Source: Candidatus Dichloromethanomonas elyunquensis
GTDB lineage: Bacteria > Bacillota > Desulfitobacteriia > Desulfitobacteriales > Syntrophobotulaceae
Direction of reading: 5' to 3'
Assembly (NCBI GenBank): GCA_001515265.1
Contig: LNDB01000007.1
Span: 1-64,000 of the forward strand
DNA length: 64,000 bases
The notes beneath the pieces were generated by a model. It did not search any database. It was not told the origin of the DNA and saw only the letters and a program-made list of their open reading frames with translations. Below are positions 29,226 through 37,309 of the stretch, one piece after another; position 1 is the first letter of the stretch, and every line of letters begins with the position of its first letter. Both the position numbers and the translations under genes were made by a program.

Positions 29226-30970
29226 GAGAAAGATTCCCTTTCACCGATAGTATTTTGTTCTTGGATCCATGCCAGAGCTTTCTTGATTGCCTTTGTTTGC
29301 TTAGCAGCCAAAAAAACCGTTCTTCCCCAAGGATGAGCCTGCGTTCTGCCGGTCCGGCCTGCCATCTGTATCAATGCCCGGGTATCATATTGCTCATCGT
29401 CAGCAAACAGTACAGCGACCTGAACTCTATTGACGGTGATTCCTCTTTCCAAAATCGATGTGGAAACAAATACCTGGCAATTTCCGTTTAGAAAGCTTTT
29501 CACTTTCTCTAACCGGTAAGGATCTGAACTCCAACTGCCTTCGACTTGTTTTTCATGAAATACGCCTCGCAACGTTTCCGTCCATATTGGCACCATCCCT
29601 ATCCTCGGTACAAAAACAAGCAGCGGTCCCTCTTCAGCTAATTCTTCCAATATTTTCCTCCATGTTATACTATCTTTTTTCTTCAGTATTTCCTGAAGGC
29701 TTGCACTTTTATCGGGAAAATTTGCTTTAGCCCACTCCGGAATCGGAACCGGAAAACCGTGATGCCTCAGAGACAATCTTATTATCTCACTTTCCCCTCG
29801 TTTAACCTCTCTTAATAGTGAATCTGGGGGGGTGGCCGTAAGGTATATCAGCCGTCCTCCTTCTTGTAAGGCTTGGTTTAAACCAAATTCCAATACCTTA
29901 TTTCCCGGATAGGGATAGGCGTCCATTTCATCAAAAAGAATTAAGCTGAAAGTCTTATAAAACCGTAAGAGCTGATGGGTGGTTGCCACTGTCAGCAATG
30001 AATCTTCCCATTCCGGCGTTACTGCGCCACTGAAAATTCTGACCTTGATTTGAGGGAAATTCCTTTGCAGCCTGGGTTGGACATCATGAACCACATCTTG
30101 CCTCGGTGCAGCGAACAGCACGCTTTTCCCTTCACTTAAATACTTATAAATCAATGGAAAACTGATTTCTGTTTTCCCTGCTCCGCACACTGCCCAGACA
30201 AGTATTCTTTGTACCTCGTCTTTTTCACATAACGCCAATAATTCCAGTGCCGCTTTTTGCTGAGCATGGCTAAATTCAAAATTAAATTTGTGAAAAATAT
30301 TTGCTTCTACTCTGTTAAAGAGTGACCTGTGTCCCGATTTCGGGGAACGAAAGATCACCTGAAGGGAATTAAGCGGACCAATACTCCTGCATTCCTGGCA
30401 GGTTGCAGCATAACCGTAGACAGATATCCATTCTTGACAATCCATATTTCCGCAGCGCTGGCAGCTCCAATTCCCTTTCGATCTCCTGATTGCGGGCAGC
30501 CATTCATATTGATCTATTAATACAGCTTTATGCATCAGTATCTTGATCGTGTCTTCATCACATTGAAGATGTTTCATTAAGTATGGCAGTTCGCCTTCCG
30601 CCAGTTGCCTGCCATTCACTCCGGATAGAAAAGCTGAGTAAAGGTCATCGTTATAAAATATACCTTTGTATTTTTCCCTTGTTTCCATATTGAATAAGGG
30701 CTTGTCCAATACGATATTTTCCGTCCGCACATCCCCGTTTTTTTGCAAAACTGTTTTCAACTGCCGGATTAAGTCCGATTGAAATTCTTGCATGGAAGTT
30801 GTCGTGTTATTGGAAGGTTTTGTGAGTCGTATCGCATTTAAAGACCTGTGTAGAACCTCCAAAGGCAGTTTGCCGCCTATTATTGTACTGTCTTCCCATA
30901 GCATGTCCACGAGGGGGATTGGAGAAAAGCGGATTTGTCCGCTTTTATTAATCAGTGTGTAAAACAGCAT
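29222..30970 (-). CDS. comFA: DEAD/DEAH-box helicase-like competence ATPase ComFA
   Basis: ComFA is the helicase-like motor that helps bring single-stranded DNA into competent cells. A zinc finger (CQRCGNMDCQEW... CQEC) precedes the helicase core with Walker A VCGAGKTEI, the DEAD-like box LFDEMDAYPYPG, TATPPDSLL (motif III) and QMAGRTGRTQAHPWGRTVFL (motif VI). The open frame starts at ATG 30988, but the ATG at 30970 (MLFYTLINKSGQ) follows ACAGGAGG perfectly, giving 582 residues. Whether this anaerobe is naturally competent is unknown; the late com genes are often present regardless. Confidence 0.92.
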   Translation of the reverse strand: MLFYTLINKSGQIRFSPIPLVDMLWEDSTIIGGKLPLEVLHRSLNAIRLTKPSNNTTTSMQEFQSDLIRQLKTVLQKNGDVRTENIVLDKPLFNMETREKYKGIFYNDDLYSAFLSGVNGRQLAEGELPYLMKHLQCDEDTIKILMHKAVLIDQYEWLPAIRRSKGNWSCQRCGNMDCQEWISVYGYAATCQECRSIGPLNSLQVIFRSPKSGHRSLFNRVEANIFHKFNFEFSHAQQKAALELLALCEKDEVQRILVWAVCGAGKTEISFPLIYKYLSEGKSVLFAAPRQDVVHDVQPRLQRNFPQIKVRIFSGAVTPEWEDSLLTVATTHQLLRFYKTFSLILFDEMDAYPYPGNKVLEFGLNQALQEGGRLIYLTATPPDSLLREVKRGESEIIRLSLRHHGFPVPIPEWAKANFPDKSASLQEILKKKDSITWRKILEELAEEGPLLVFVPRIGMVPIWTETLRGVFHEKQVEGSWSSDPYRLEKVKSFLNGNCQVFVSTSILERGITVNRVQVAVLFADDEQYDTRALIQMAGRTGRTQAHPWGRTVFLAAKQTKAIKKALAWIQEQNTIGERESFS

Positions 30971-31094
30971 TCTTTTCCTCCTGTCCATGTGTATTATAGC
31001 TTACGATCAGGCCAGGAAAACGCTTTTCAAGACGTTGTTTCATCTTTTCATTCTCTTCTTCTATCGATTCATCAGCTTCAATTTTCACATTCAT
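30948..31094 (-). CDS. Small charged ORF overlapping the comFA start
   Basis: A 48-codon frame, MNVKIEADESIEEENEKMKQ onward to a TAA at 30948, is missed by a 60-residue cutoff. Its ATG overlaps the stop of the 84-residue membrane gene as TAATG, and its 3' end overlaps comFA by 23 bases. The sequence is highly charged and could form a helix. No homology recognised. Coupling to both neighbours is the main support for its being translated. Confidence 0.4.
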   Translation of the reverse strand: MNVKIEADESIEEENEKMKQRLEKRFPGLIVSYNTHGQEEKNAVLHTD

Positions 31095-31348
31095 TACAAT
31101 AGTTGTTTTTTTTTTGATTTCCTCAGCAAATAGATTTCTCTTTCTATATCTCCCTGAATAAATTGGCCGGCTTCAATATTAAGTACAATTGCATCTTTTA
31201 ATAAGTGGTCCTCATGATCCTGCTTTATTCTCCAGATATTCCTTTGCATGCAGTTTGGAATGATCCACTCAAATTTTCCGGCTATCAACCATAAGCCCAG
31301 TATCATGCCCCAGAAGATGAGATAGACCGCTGTGTTCAAATGGTTCAC
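31094..31348 (-). CDS. Small hypothetical membrane protein
   Basis: The 84-residue product has a single N-terminal membrane segment (AVYLIFWGMILGLWLIAG) and a charged cytosolic or external tail ending in KKKQLL. The start is GTG overlapping the stop of the O-antigen-ligase-like gene (GTGA), a coupling sign. I do not recognise the family. It belongs to a chain of overlapping genes running from the membrane protein to comF. Confidence 0.55.
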   Translation of the reverse strand: MNHLNTAVYLIFWGMILGLWLIAGKFEWIIPNCMQRNIWRIKQDHEDHLLKDAIVLNIEAGQFIQGDIEREIYLLRKSKKKQLL

Positions 31349-32574
31349 CTGCCTTTTTTTACATCATATGCAGGCGGCGGCAGTAAGGTTCGCCTGCTAT
31401 TCATTCCTGCCAGAAACCAGAATATTATGCCCAAGACACCGAAAGACATATCTACATCTACTAAGCTGTGAAGGCCTAAAAATACAATCGCCGATTTGCT
31501 GCTGACAGCAATTAAATCTCTGCCTTTCCAAAGCTCTCTGCAGTAGCTTATCATTCCCTTGACAGCCCATAAGAGCAAGAGCAAGACTCCCGCAATACCT
31601 TGGTTTAACATAACCTGACAGATGGAGGAATGTGGATAAAGCGTAAAATAGGGTACGGTTTGAATAAGCGGAAAAGCAAACCACCCTCCGGCTTGTGGGA
31701 GAAAATGCGCATTCTTTGCTAGCTTCAAACAATCGAGATAATAGGTAATTCTTTCTGAAAGAGTAGCATAGTTCCAGTCCAGAAGATGTTGAACAGAACC
31801 TTGAAAATGTATAGCTGACAGTAAAAGTGATGTTAGGATGATTCCCCATGTCAGGGACTTACTCATCCATCGTATATTCTTTTCCTTTGATTGAAAATCT
31901 TTTTTCCCGCGCAGGTGAACCCTTTTCAGAAACAGAAGCACCGAAACGAATATTAGAAGAATCGCTGCGGCCCGTGACCCTGTGCTAAGCATACTGATGA
32001 GAAATATCAAAAAATATGGCATTTTTAGCTTGCGGTCCTTTTGTAAGAACAGCAGCTGACATCCTATAAAACTAGCTGCAGCATTCGGATATCCAAATGT
32101 TGCTGCAAATCTTGCATTTTCGGGGGCCCCCGGCGGAGCCCAGATCATTTCGCTTCCCGGCAGCCAGACAAGGAGTATACTTATCAAAGCAGTAATCGTT
32201 ATTTTATTAAGTATCCTGTTTTGCAATTCTTCCGTATGTCCTATTTGCCTTCCCCAAAGATAAGCCCCTAAAAATATCAGCCATCGAAAAGCTTCCAGCC
32301 AACCTTCTACTTTTCTGACCGGATGAAGGACCCCCGCAAGAGAAAAAAAAATAAGCATGGAAAAAGTGATGATTGAGCCTTTAAGATGCTTATCTCGGAT
32401 ATGCAAGAAGTCATAAATGATATTTTGACTTCTTGTTCTCCAAAGAATAAACAAATTAATTAACAGCCCTGCCCCTAAAACCACCCATTCCCGGGCAAAA
32501 TACATTCCATGACAGATAAGCCCTAGGAATATAAATCCGATGAATATGTCTTCTTGCTTCCAGGAAACTATCAT
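31345..32574 (-). CDS. O-antigen ligase-like multispanning membrane protein (Wzy/WaaL type)
   Basis: About ten hydrophobic segments can be counted, with a long external loop near residues 280-330, the layout of Wzy polymerases and O-antigen ligases. The segment SMLSTGSRAAAILLIFVSVL resembles the family's TGSRG-type motif in the loop. In Gram-positives such proteins polymerise or attach glycans to undecaprenyl carriers or to wall and pilin. The frame is open from 32619, but the ATG at 32574 behind GGAGGGG gives 409 residues. A GT4 glycosyltransferase is transcribed divergently from it, and a TagA-type one follows, consistent with a surface polysaccharide role. Confidence 0.7.
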   Translation of the reverse strand: MIVSWKQEDIFIGFIFLGLICHGMYFAREWVVLGAGLLINLFILWRTRSQNIIYDFLHIRDKHLKGSIITFSMLIFFSLAGVLHPVRKVEGWLEAFRWLIFLGAYLWGRQIGHTEELQNRILNKITITALISILLVWLPGSEMIWAPPGAPENARFAATFGYPNAAASFIGCQLLFLQKDRKLKMPYFLIFLISMLSTGSRAAAILLIFVSVLLFLKRVHLRGKKDFQSKEKNIRWMSKSLTWGIILTSLLLSAIHFQGSVQHLLDWNYATLSERITYYLDCLKLAKNAHFLPQAGGWFAFPLIQTVPYFTLYPHSSICQVMLNQGIAGVLLLLLWAVKGMISYCRELWKGRDLIAVSSKSAIVFLGLHSLVDVDMSFGVLGIIFWFLAGMNSRRTLLPPPAYDVKKGR

Positions 32575-32669
32575 TTCCCCTCCGTATGACTTGCAAGTCC
32601 ACGAACATTTCTCTATCATATTTATTGAGAAGCAGATAATTTATGCAAGCTTAGGAGGAATGTCAGGGT

Positions 32670-33794
32670 ATGCCGGTCCGTGTTTTGCATTTAATTGGCG
32701 GGGGTGAAATAGGCGGTGCGGAGCATCATGTGCTGAATCTCTTACAATATGCGGCACAGGAAGAAGTTATACCCGTATTGGGTTGCCTTGTTAAAAACTC
32801 CCCCTTTGCCGCCTTAACTCATTCTCTGGGAATCCAGACTACCGTCTTTCCAATGCGTTTTGCCCTGGATATACTTCCTGTTGCTCAGATTGCTTCCTAT
32901 TGCCGTAAAAATCAAATTCAATTGATTCATTGCCACGGTTCAAGAGCTAATCTTGTTGGCAGACTGACATCTAAGATTGCCTCACTGCCTTGCATCTCTA
33001 CACTCCACAGTCTGCCGGAATGGGATTATCCTTCTGTTTGGAAAGGGAATGCTGCTCGCTATATTAATAATTTTACCTTGTCATGGTCTTCCGGATTTAT
33101 TGCTATTTCTGCTAATTTCAGGGATTATCTCTCTCTTCGCCTGCGCCAGCGGGGGCTAAACTTGCCAATTAATATCATCCCCAACGGGCTGGTTCCTTAT
33201 GATTTTTCACAAAGCGAACAAATGCGTTTTAATTTTCGAAAGCGGTGGAACATCCCTCTATCGTGCAAGCTAGTTGGAACGATTGGCCGTCTGCATCCGG
33301 TTAAAGGGCACCTCTGCTTGACTGAATCCATGAAAATCCTTATGAAAGATCATCCGAACCTTCACGTGGTGATCATCGGAGAAGGACCAAGCCGTCAAGA
33401 ACTTGAGGACCTTCTTCGTTCCGCTAAAATCCCCCATACCTTAACGGGTTATCTCCCGGATGCCTGGAAAACCCTCCCCTCCATGGATCTTTTTGTTCTT
33501 CCCTCTCTCAGCGAAGGCATGGGGTTGGTACTGATGGAAGCCGCCCAAGCAGAGGTGCCTATTGTTGCTTCCTGTGTAGGGGGGGTTCCCGAGCTGTTCC
33601 AGGATAATTCCGAGGCATTGCTTGCCTGCCCCGGTGATCCGATTGATCTCGCACGTTGCTGCGATCGATTACTCTCCGATCCGGATCTAGTTAATCGTTT
33701 GACAGCCAAAGCCCGAGAACGGGCAAGGGGATTCACTGTGGAGAAAATGGCTAAAGATACCGCCGCCTTTTACTATTCCATTCTTAATCAATAA
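32670..33794 (+). CDS. Glycosyltransferase family 4
   Basis: One of only two plus-strand genes. The 374-residue protein begins with the GT-B N-terminal motif VLHLIGGGEIGGAEHHVLNLL and has the C-terminal nucleotide-sugar signature FVLPSLSEGMGLVLMEAAQAEVPIVAS with the E-x7-E pair, typical of GT4. The middle segment IPLSCKLVGTIGRLHPVKGH marks the start of the second Rossmann domain. It would transfer a sugar to a lipid or protein acceptor at the inner membrane surface. ATG with AGGAGG twelve bases upstream. It is divergent from the O-antigen-ligase-like gene (95 bases between starts) and convergent with the TagA-type gene. Confidence 0.9.
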   Translation: MPVRVLHLIGGGEIGGAEHHVLNLLQYAAQEEVIPVLGCLVKNSPFAALTHSLGIQTTVFPMRFALDILPVAQIASYCRKNQIQLIHCHGSRANLVGRLTSKIASLPCISTLHSLPEWDYPSVWKGNAARYINNFTLSWSSGFIAISANFRDYLSLRLRQRGLNLPINIIPNGLVPYDFSQSEQMRFNFRKRWNIPLSCKLVGTIGRLHPVKGHLCLTESMKILMKDHPNLHVVIIGEGPSRQELEDLLRSAKIPHTLTGYLPDAWKTLPSMDLFVLPSLSEGMGLVLMEAAQAEVPIVASCVGGVPELFQDNSEALLACPGDPIDLARCCDRLLSDPDLVNRLTAKARERARGFTVEKMAKDTAAFYYSILNQ

Positions 33795-33873
33795 TAGACA
33801 GAATTTATATTATGCCACATTTTGTCAATTCATTTGCTTATGATTTAAGCATTTGGGATTATCCCCGCTGCTA

Positions 33874-34584
33874 TTAGTTGAAATATTTTGTTTGAAGAAC
33901 TTTCATTACATACAACGGCAATATCCTCTGTCGGGAAATTCTCGAAGGCTCCTTAAGCAGCCGATAAAGCCACTCCAAATGGTGTTCCTGGAAAAACTTT
34001 GAGGCTCGTTGGACCTGTCCCGCTAATATATCAATCGTACCTCCAACTCCAATTCTTACTTTAGCGATCCCTTCATTCCGGTAATTCCATATTTCCTGTT
34101 TCGGCGCGCCTAATCCTACCAAAAGGATATCAGGTTTAAAACACTTAATTTTATCCACTACAGACGGTTCTTCATCTTTTGTAAAATAGCCGTGGTGTGC
34201 ACCAAAGATAATTCCAGGGTATTCTTCAGATTGCTTTATTACCGCTTTTTCAGCTATCCCTGGTTTTGCCCCAAGCATAAAAATGCGCCACTCCCGCCTG
34301 TCCCCTTCTTCCAGAATTTTAATTGTAAGATCTATTCCTGTCACCCGTTCCTTTAGTGACTGTCCCAATTGTTTGGCGGCCCAGACGACACCTATTCCAT
34401 CTGGAAGAACCATATCTGCTGATTCCAGTATTTTTAATAATTCTCGGTTATTTTGGGCCCTATAGATCAGCTCCGGATTGGCGGTTACAATTCGCATTTC
34501 GCCGCCTTTTGCCAAAGCCTCAGAAATGCGAATCAGACAATCCCGTAAGCTGATATTATCTATTCTAGTTCCTAGAATGTTCAT
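33874..34584 (-). CDS. tagA: WecB/TagA/CpsF family glycosyltransferase (GT26)
   Basis: The 236-residue protein has the GT26 core: MRIVTANPELIYRAQNN, MVLPDGIGVVWAAKQLG, FMLGAKPGIAEKAVIK and the signature LLVGLGAPKQEIWNYRN, followed by GVGGTIDILAGQVQRASKFFQ and HHLEWLYRLLKEPSRISR. Members add N-acetylmannosamine or a related sugar to undecaprenyl-linked GlcNAc in teichoic acid or surface glycan synthesis. The C-terminal basic region is the membrane-association part. It lies downstream of mbl. A UDP-GlcNAc 2-epimerase (47156) that could supply its UDP-ManNAc is 13 kb away. Confidence 0.92.
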   Translation of the reverse strand: MNILGTRIDNISLRDCLIRISEALAKGGEMRIVTANPELIYRAQNNRELLKILESADMVLPDGIGVVWAAKQLGQSLKERVTGIDLTIKILEEGDRREWRIFMLGAKPGIAEKAVIKQSEEYPGIIFGAHHGYFTKDEEPSVVDKIKCFKPDILLVGLGAPKQEIWNYRNEGIAKVRIGVGGTIDILAGQVQRASKFFQEHHLEWLYRLLKEPSRISRQRILPLYVMKVLQTKYFN

Positions 34585-34660
34585 ATTCTTTGCTCTTCTC
34601 CGAATCGGTCTTTACTACATTATAGCCTAATATTTTTTTCATTAATCATCTTGATCAATG

Positions 34661-34681
34661 AAAAAACGCAGTGTGTTTTTT
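34661..34681 (-). terminator. Weak terminator-like hairpin after mbl
   Basis: AAAAAAC / GTTTTTT arms around a 7-nt loop, 28 bases beyond the mbl stop. The stem is almost entirely A-T, so strength is doubtful. Confidence 0.35.
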
Positions 34682-34708
34682 AGCTGCTTCTAATACAATC
34701 TCTTACGG

Positions 34709-35698
34709 TTATTGAAAGCTCGACTTTAATACTTTTCCCGTTCCCATTGCCACACAGGATATGGGATCATCGGCTACGGTCACATCCAGACCTGTTTCTC
34801 TCGCTATTCTGAGATCCAAGGAGTTAACCAAAGATCCACCGCCGGTCATGATGACTCCTTTACTCATGATATCTGCTGCCAATTCCGGCGGAGTACGTTC
34901 CAGGACATCCTTGACACCGGCTACAATGGCATCGATAGACTCTTCCATTGCCCTGAAAGTGGTCTTGGAATCAATGATGACGATCTTGGGCAGTCCGGTA
35001 ATCAGATCGCGCCCTTTTACTTCCATCTTGTCATTGTCTTTTCTGCCTTCAGGAACGGCGCATCCTACTCTGATTTTAATTTCTTCCGCTGTCCGCTCAC
35101 CAATCATCAGATTATACTCTCTCCGGATAAACCGGATAATCGCTTCATCCAGCTTATCACCGCCGAGACGGATACTTCTCTTGGATACAATCCCCCCGAG
35201 GCTTAATACCGCTATATCCGTGGTCCCCCCCCCAATATCCACTACCATATTCCCTTCCGGTCCATTTATGTCCAGGTCGGCACCCAAGGCCGCAGCGTAG
35301 GGTTCCTCTACAACCTTTACCTGCCCTGCTCCCGCTTTGTAAGCTGCCTGTTTTACCGCTCTTTCTTCTACTTCCGTAACACCCGAAGGAATGCAAACAA
35401 CAACCCTATTTTTAAAGAATGGCCAGTTCCTAATACCCGCTTTTCTTAACAAATACCTCAGCATTATCTCTGTTGTCTGATAATCGGCAATGACGCCATC
35501 CCGCATAGGCCGTATGGCCATAATATTTCCGGGTGTCCTCCCGAGCATCATCCTGGCCTCTTCGCCTACAGCAATTCTTCTTCCGGTGTTCTTGTCAATG
35601 GCAATCACGGAAGGTTCATGCAGTACGATTCCTTTGCCTTGAACATAAACCAGGACGCTGGCTGTACCCAAATCAATTCCTATGTCGGTGCGAAACAT
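34709..35698 (-). CDS. mbl: Rod shape-determining protein, MreB/Mbl type
   Basis: Actin-like protein of 329 residues that organises cell wall elongation. Phosphate-1 motif DIGIDLGTASVLVYVQGKG, phosphate-2 MVVDIGGGTTDIAVLS, and adenosine motif GVIMTGGGSLVNSLD are all intact. I call it Mbl rather than MreB because it lies directly downstream of spoIIID, as in Bacillus, and no mreC/mreD follow. The ATG at 35698 was chosen over the TTG one codon earlier. A separate mreB is expected elsewhere. Confidence 0.93.
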   Translation of the reverse strand: MFRTDIGIDLGTASVLVYVQGKGIVLHEPSVIAIDKNTGRRIAVGEEARMMLGRTPGNIMAIRPMRDGVIADYQTTEIMLRYLLRKAGIRNWPFFKNRVVVCIPSGVTEVEERAVKQAAYKAGAGQVKVVEEPYAAALGADLDINGPEGNMVVDIGGGTTDIAVLSLGGIVSKRSIRLGGDKLDEAIIRFIRREYNLMIGERTAEEIKIRVGCAVPEGRKDNDKMEVKGRDLITGLPKIVIIDSKTTFRAMEESIDAIVAGVKDVLERTPPELAADIMSKGVIMTGGGSLVNSLDLRIARETGLDVTVADDPISCVAMGTGKVLKSSFQ

Positions 35699-35794
35699 CA
35701 ATATACCCCTTTCGATTGTTCATTAGAAAACGGCTTGTCCATCGCGAATTAGTCAAATGATGTTTTGCTTGTCTTTATGAAAAACAAAATACAA

Positions 35795-35818
35795 TCTCCC
35801 GGAAGGGAGACTTTTTTT
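35795..35818 (+). terminator. Terminator-like hairpin pointing rightward between mbl and spoIIID
   Basis: TCTCCC GGAA GGGAGA is followed by C and seven T residues on the plus strand, a textbook intrinsic terminator shape, but no plus-strand gene precedes it. On the minus strand it is followed by TTGTATTTTG, so it could also attenuate spoIIID-mbl readthrough. The rest of the 200-base gap is T-rich with no gene. Confidence 0.5.
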
Positions 35819-35904
35819 CATATTATTCGCTTTATTCGCTTTATTTTTTTGTTTTCCTCTTTATTTATCAATGAAATAACCTTATTTTTACTTTTATTCT
35901 TTTT

Positions 35905-36165
35905 TTATAAATTGTCTGTACTTTGTTTGTATTTTTTCTTTGTTGCTTCCCCCCCGCGGATATGTCTTTCCGCCTTATTGCTATCCAATATATGCTTAAC
36001 CTGAGACGAAAGCTGTTTGTTTATATGGGGCAGCCGTTCGGTTACATCTTTGTGGACGGTAGACTTGGAGACTCCGAACACTTCCGCTGTCTGTCTTACA
36101 GTACAGCTTGATTCTATAATGTAGTTGCCGATATCCAGTACTCTTCTTTTGATATGTTCCTGCAC
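35905..36165 (-). CDS. spoIIID: Sporulation transcriptional regulator SpoIIID
   Basis: SpoIIID is the mother-cell DNA-binding regulator that acts after sigma-E and before sigma-K. The 86-residue protein contains the helix-turn-helix CTVRQTAEVFGVSKSTVHKDV followed by ERLPHINKQLSSQVKHIL and a basic tail, matching the family in length and sequence. The start is GTG with GGGGAGAGGG upstream. It lies between spoIID and mbl in the conserved order. Confidence 0.97.
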   Translation of the reverse strand: MQEHIKRRVLDIGNYIIESSCTVRQTAEVFGVSKSTVHKDVTERLPHINKQLSSQVKHILDSNKAERHIRGGEATKKKYKQSTDNL

Positions 36166-36223
36166 GCGCCCTCTCCCCTTTTTACATCCGCAATATTTAG
36201 TTCATTTATATGCCGGTACAATT

Positions 36224-36249
36224 AAAAAAGACATCCTTGAAAGGATGTC
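36224..36249 (-). terminator. Intrinsic terminator of spoIID
   Basis: Minus-strand stem GACATCCTT / AAGGATGTC with a two-base TC at the tip (the top pairs open to form the loop) is followed by six T residues, 46 bases past the spoIID stop and ahead of spoIIID. Confidence 0.88.
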
Positions 36250-36295
36250 CTTCATTGGTAATTCCTGTACATTCATGGATTTTTTGGGTTTATTC

Positions 36296-37237
36296 CTAGC
36301 CGTATACTTTTTCGATTTTCGTGTCTTGATAATAATGACGAAGTATTTCGGTGTAGTCTTTTCCGGACTTTGCCAGGTCGTTTGCGCCGTATTGCGACAT
36401 TCCAACCGCATGACCTTTGCCATATGTTATGATTTCAATTTTCTTTCCTTGGATGCGATATTCAAAATCTGTTGACGGAAGCTGCAGTCTTGTTCGAAAA
36501 TCTGTAGCTTCAAAGACTTTATTTCTAATTTTCAAAGTCTTAACCCTGCCGGCTTTTGTCCGCTGGAGAATTACAATGTCTTTTTCTGTCAATTCCAAAG
36601 GAATTTGATTGAAGCCTAGTGCTTTATAGAATGGTTCAACTTCATAAACCTGATGTTTCACAAACCGTGAGGGATTCTCCTCTCCGGAAGGACCATTAGT
36701 CAAATAATTCGTTTCTGTGCCCCAAACATCACTTGCTCTTTCTGTACTTTTGCGCCCACAACTGCTGTAATAGACTGCATCAATCTTTTGCCCATTATAT
36801 GTTAGGATTTTCCCGGAAGTGGCCTCCACAGCCTGAACCATTTTCCGATGATATTTAAAATAATTAATAATACCCCATTTTCTGAATATTTCCTGGTTGG
36901 AGATCCAAGCTTGTGTTTTTTCGGTTGTATCTACGTCATAGGTCTGTTCTGTTGTTCTGTTCTCCATTCTTTTCAGCACGTAAGTCCTTGAAGCAACTGC
37001 CTGGGCTTTTAACGCTTCCATTTCAAATTCAGCGGGCATTTCTGCTGCTAGAACTCCGATAAGATACTCTTCTAAGGGTAAAGTCCTGATTTGTCCCGAG
37101 CTTAAAGATAACCGAACGTGAATACCCTGCTTCTCAGAATTAATTTCAAAATATTTGGACAAAAAATAGGGAAAAATCCCTACTAAGAGGATAACGGCCA
37201 TAATTGAAGCCGTTGTTTTTTTTAAATGCAGTTTCAA
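36296..37237 (-). CDS. spoIID: Stage II sporulation protein D (lytic transglycosylase)
   Basis: SpoIID cleaves glycan strands during engulfment together with SpoIIP and SpoIIM. The protein has an N-terminal membrane anchor (TTASIMAVILLVGIFPYFLS) and the SpoIID/LytB domain: LPLEEYLIGVLAAEMPAEFEMEALKAQAVASRTY, with the catalytic-type Glu in AAEMP, then YYSSCGRKSTERASDVWG and GKGHAVGMSQYGANDLAKSG. 313 residues. Start is TTG with GGGAGGGTGGGA upstream. A sigma-E-like promoter is proposed at 37270-37299. It follows murA as in Bacillus. Confidence 0.96.
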   Translation of the reverse strand: MKLHLKKTTASIMAVILLVGIFPYFLSKYFEINSEKQGIHVRLSLSSGQIRTLPLEEYLIGVLAAEMPAEFEMEALKAQAVASRTYVLKRMENRTTEQTYDVDTTEKTQAWISNQEIFRKWGIINYFKYHRKMVQAVEATSGKILTYNGQKIDAVYYSSCGRKSTERASDVWGTETNYLTNGPSGEENPSRFVKHQVYEVEPFYKALGFNQIPLELTEKDIVILQRTKAGRVKTLKIRNKVFEATDFRTRLQLPSTDFEYRIQGKKIEIITYGKGHAVGMSQYGANDLAKSGKDYTEILRHYYQDTKIEKVYG

Positions 37238-37269
37238 ATCCCACCCTCCCGCAGTACAAGCTTTAACTT

Positions 37270-37299
37270 ATTTTTATGCAGCGGGATTTCAGGATATGA
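37270..37299 (-). promoter_or_regulatory. Possible sigma-E promoter of spoIID
   Basis: Minus strand: TCATATC, 14-base spacer, CATAAAAAT. This resembles the sigma-E consensus (KmATATT, 13-15, CATACAmT), missing the C and final bases. It ends 33 bases before the TTG start. spoIID is a sigma-E gene in Bacillus. Confidence 0.4.
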
Positions 37300-37309
37300 T
37301 TTTTATCAT

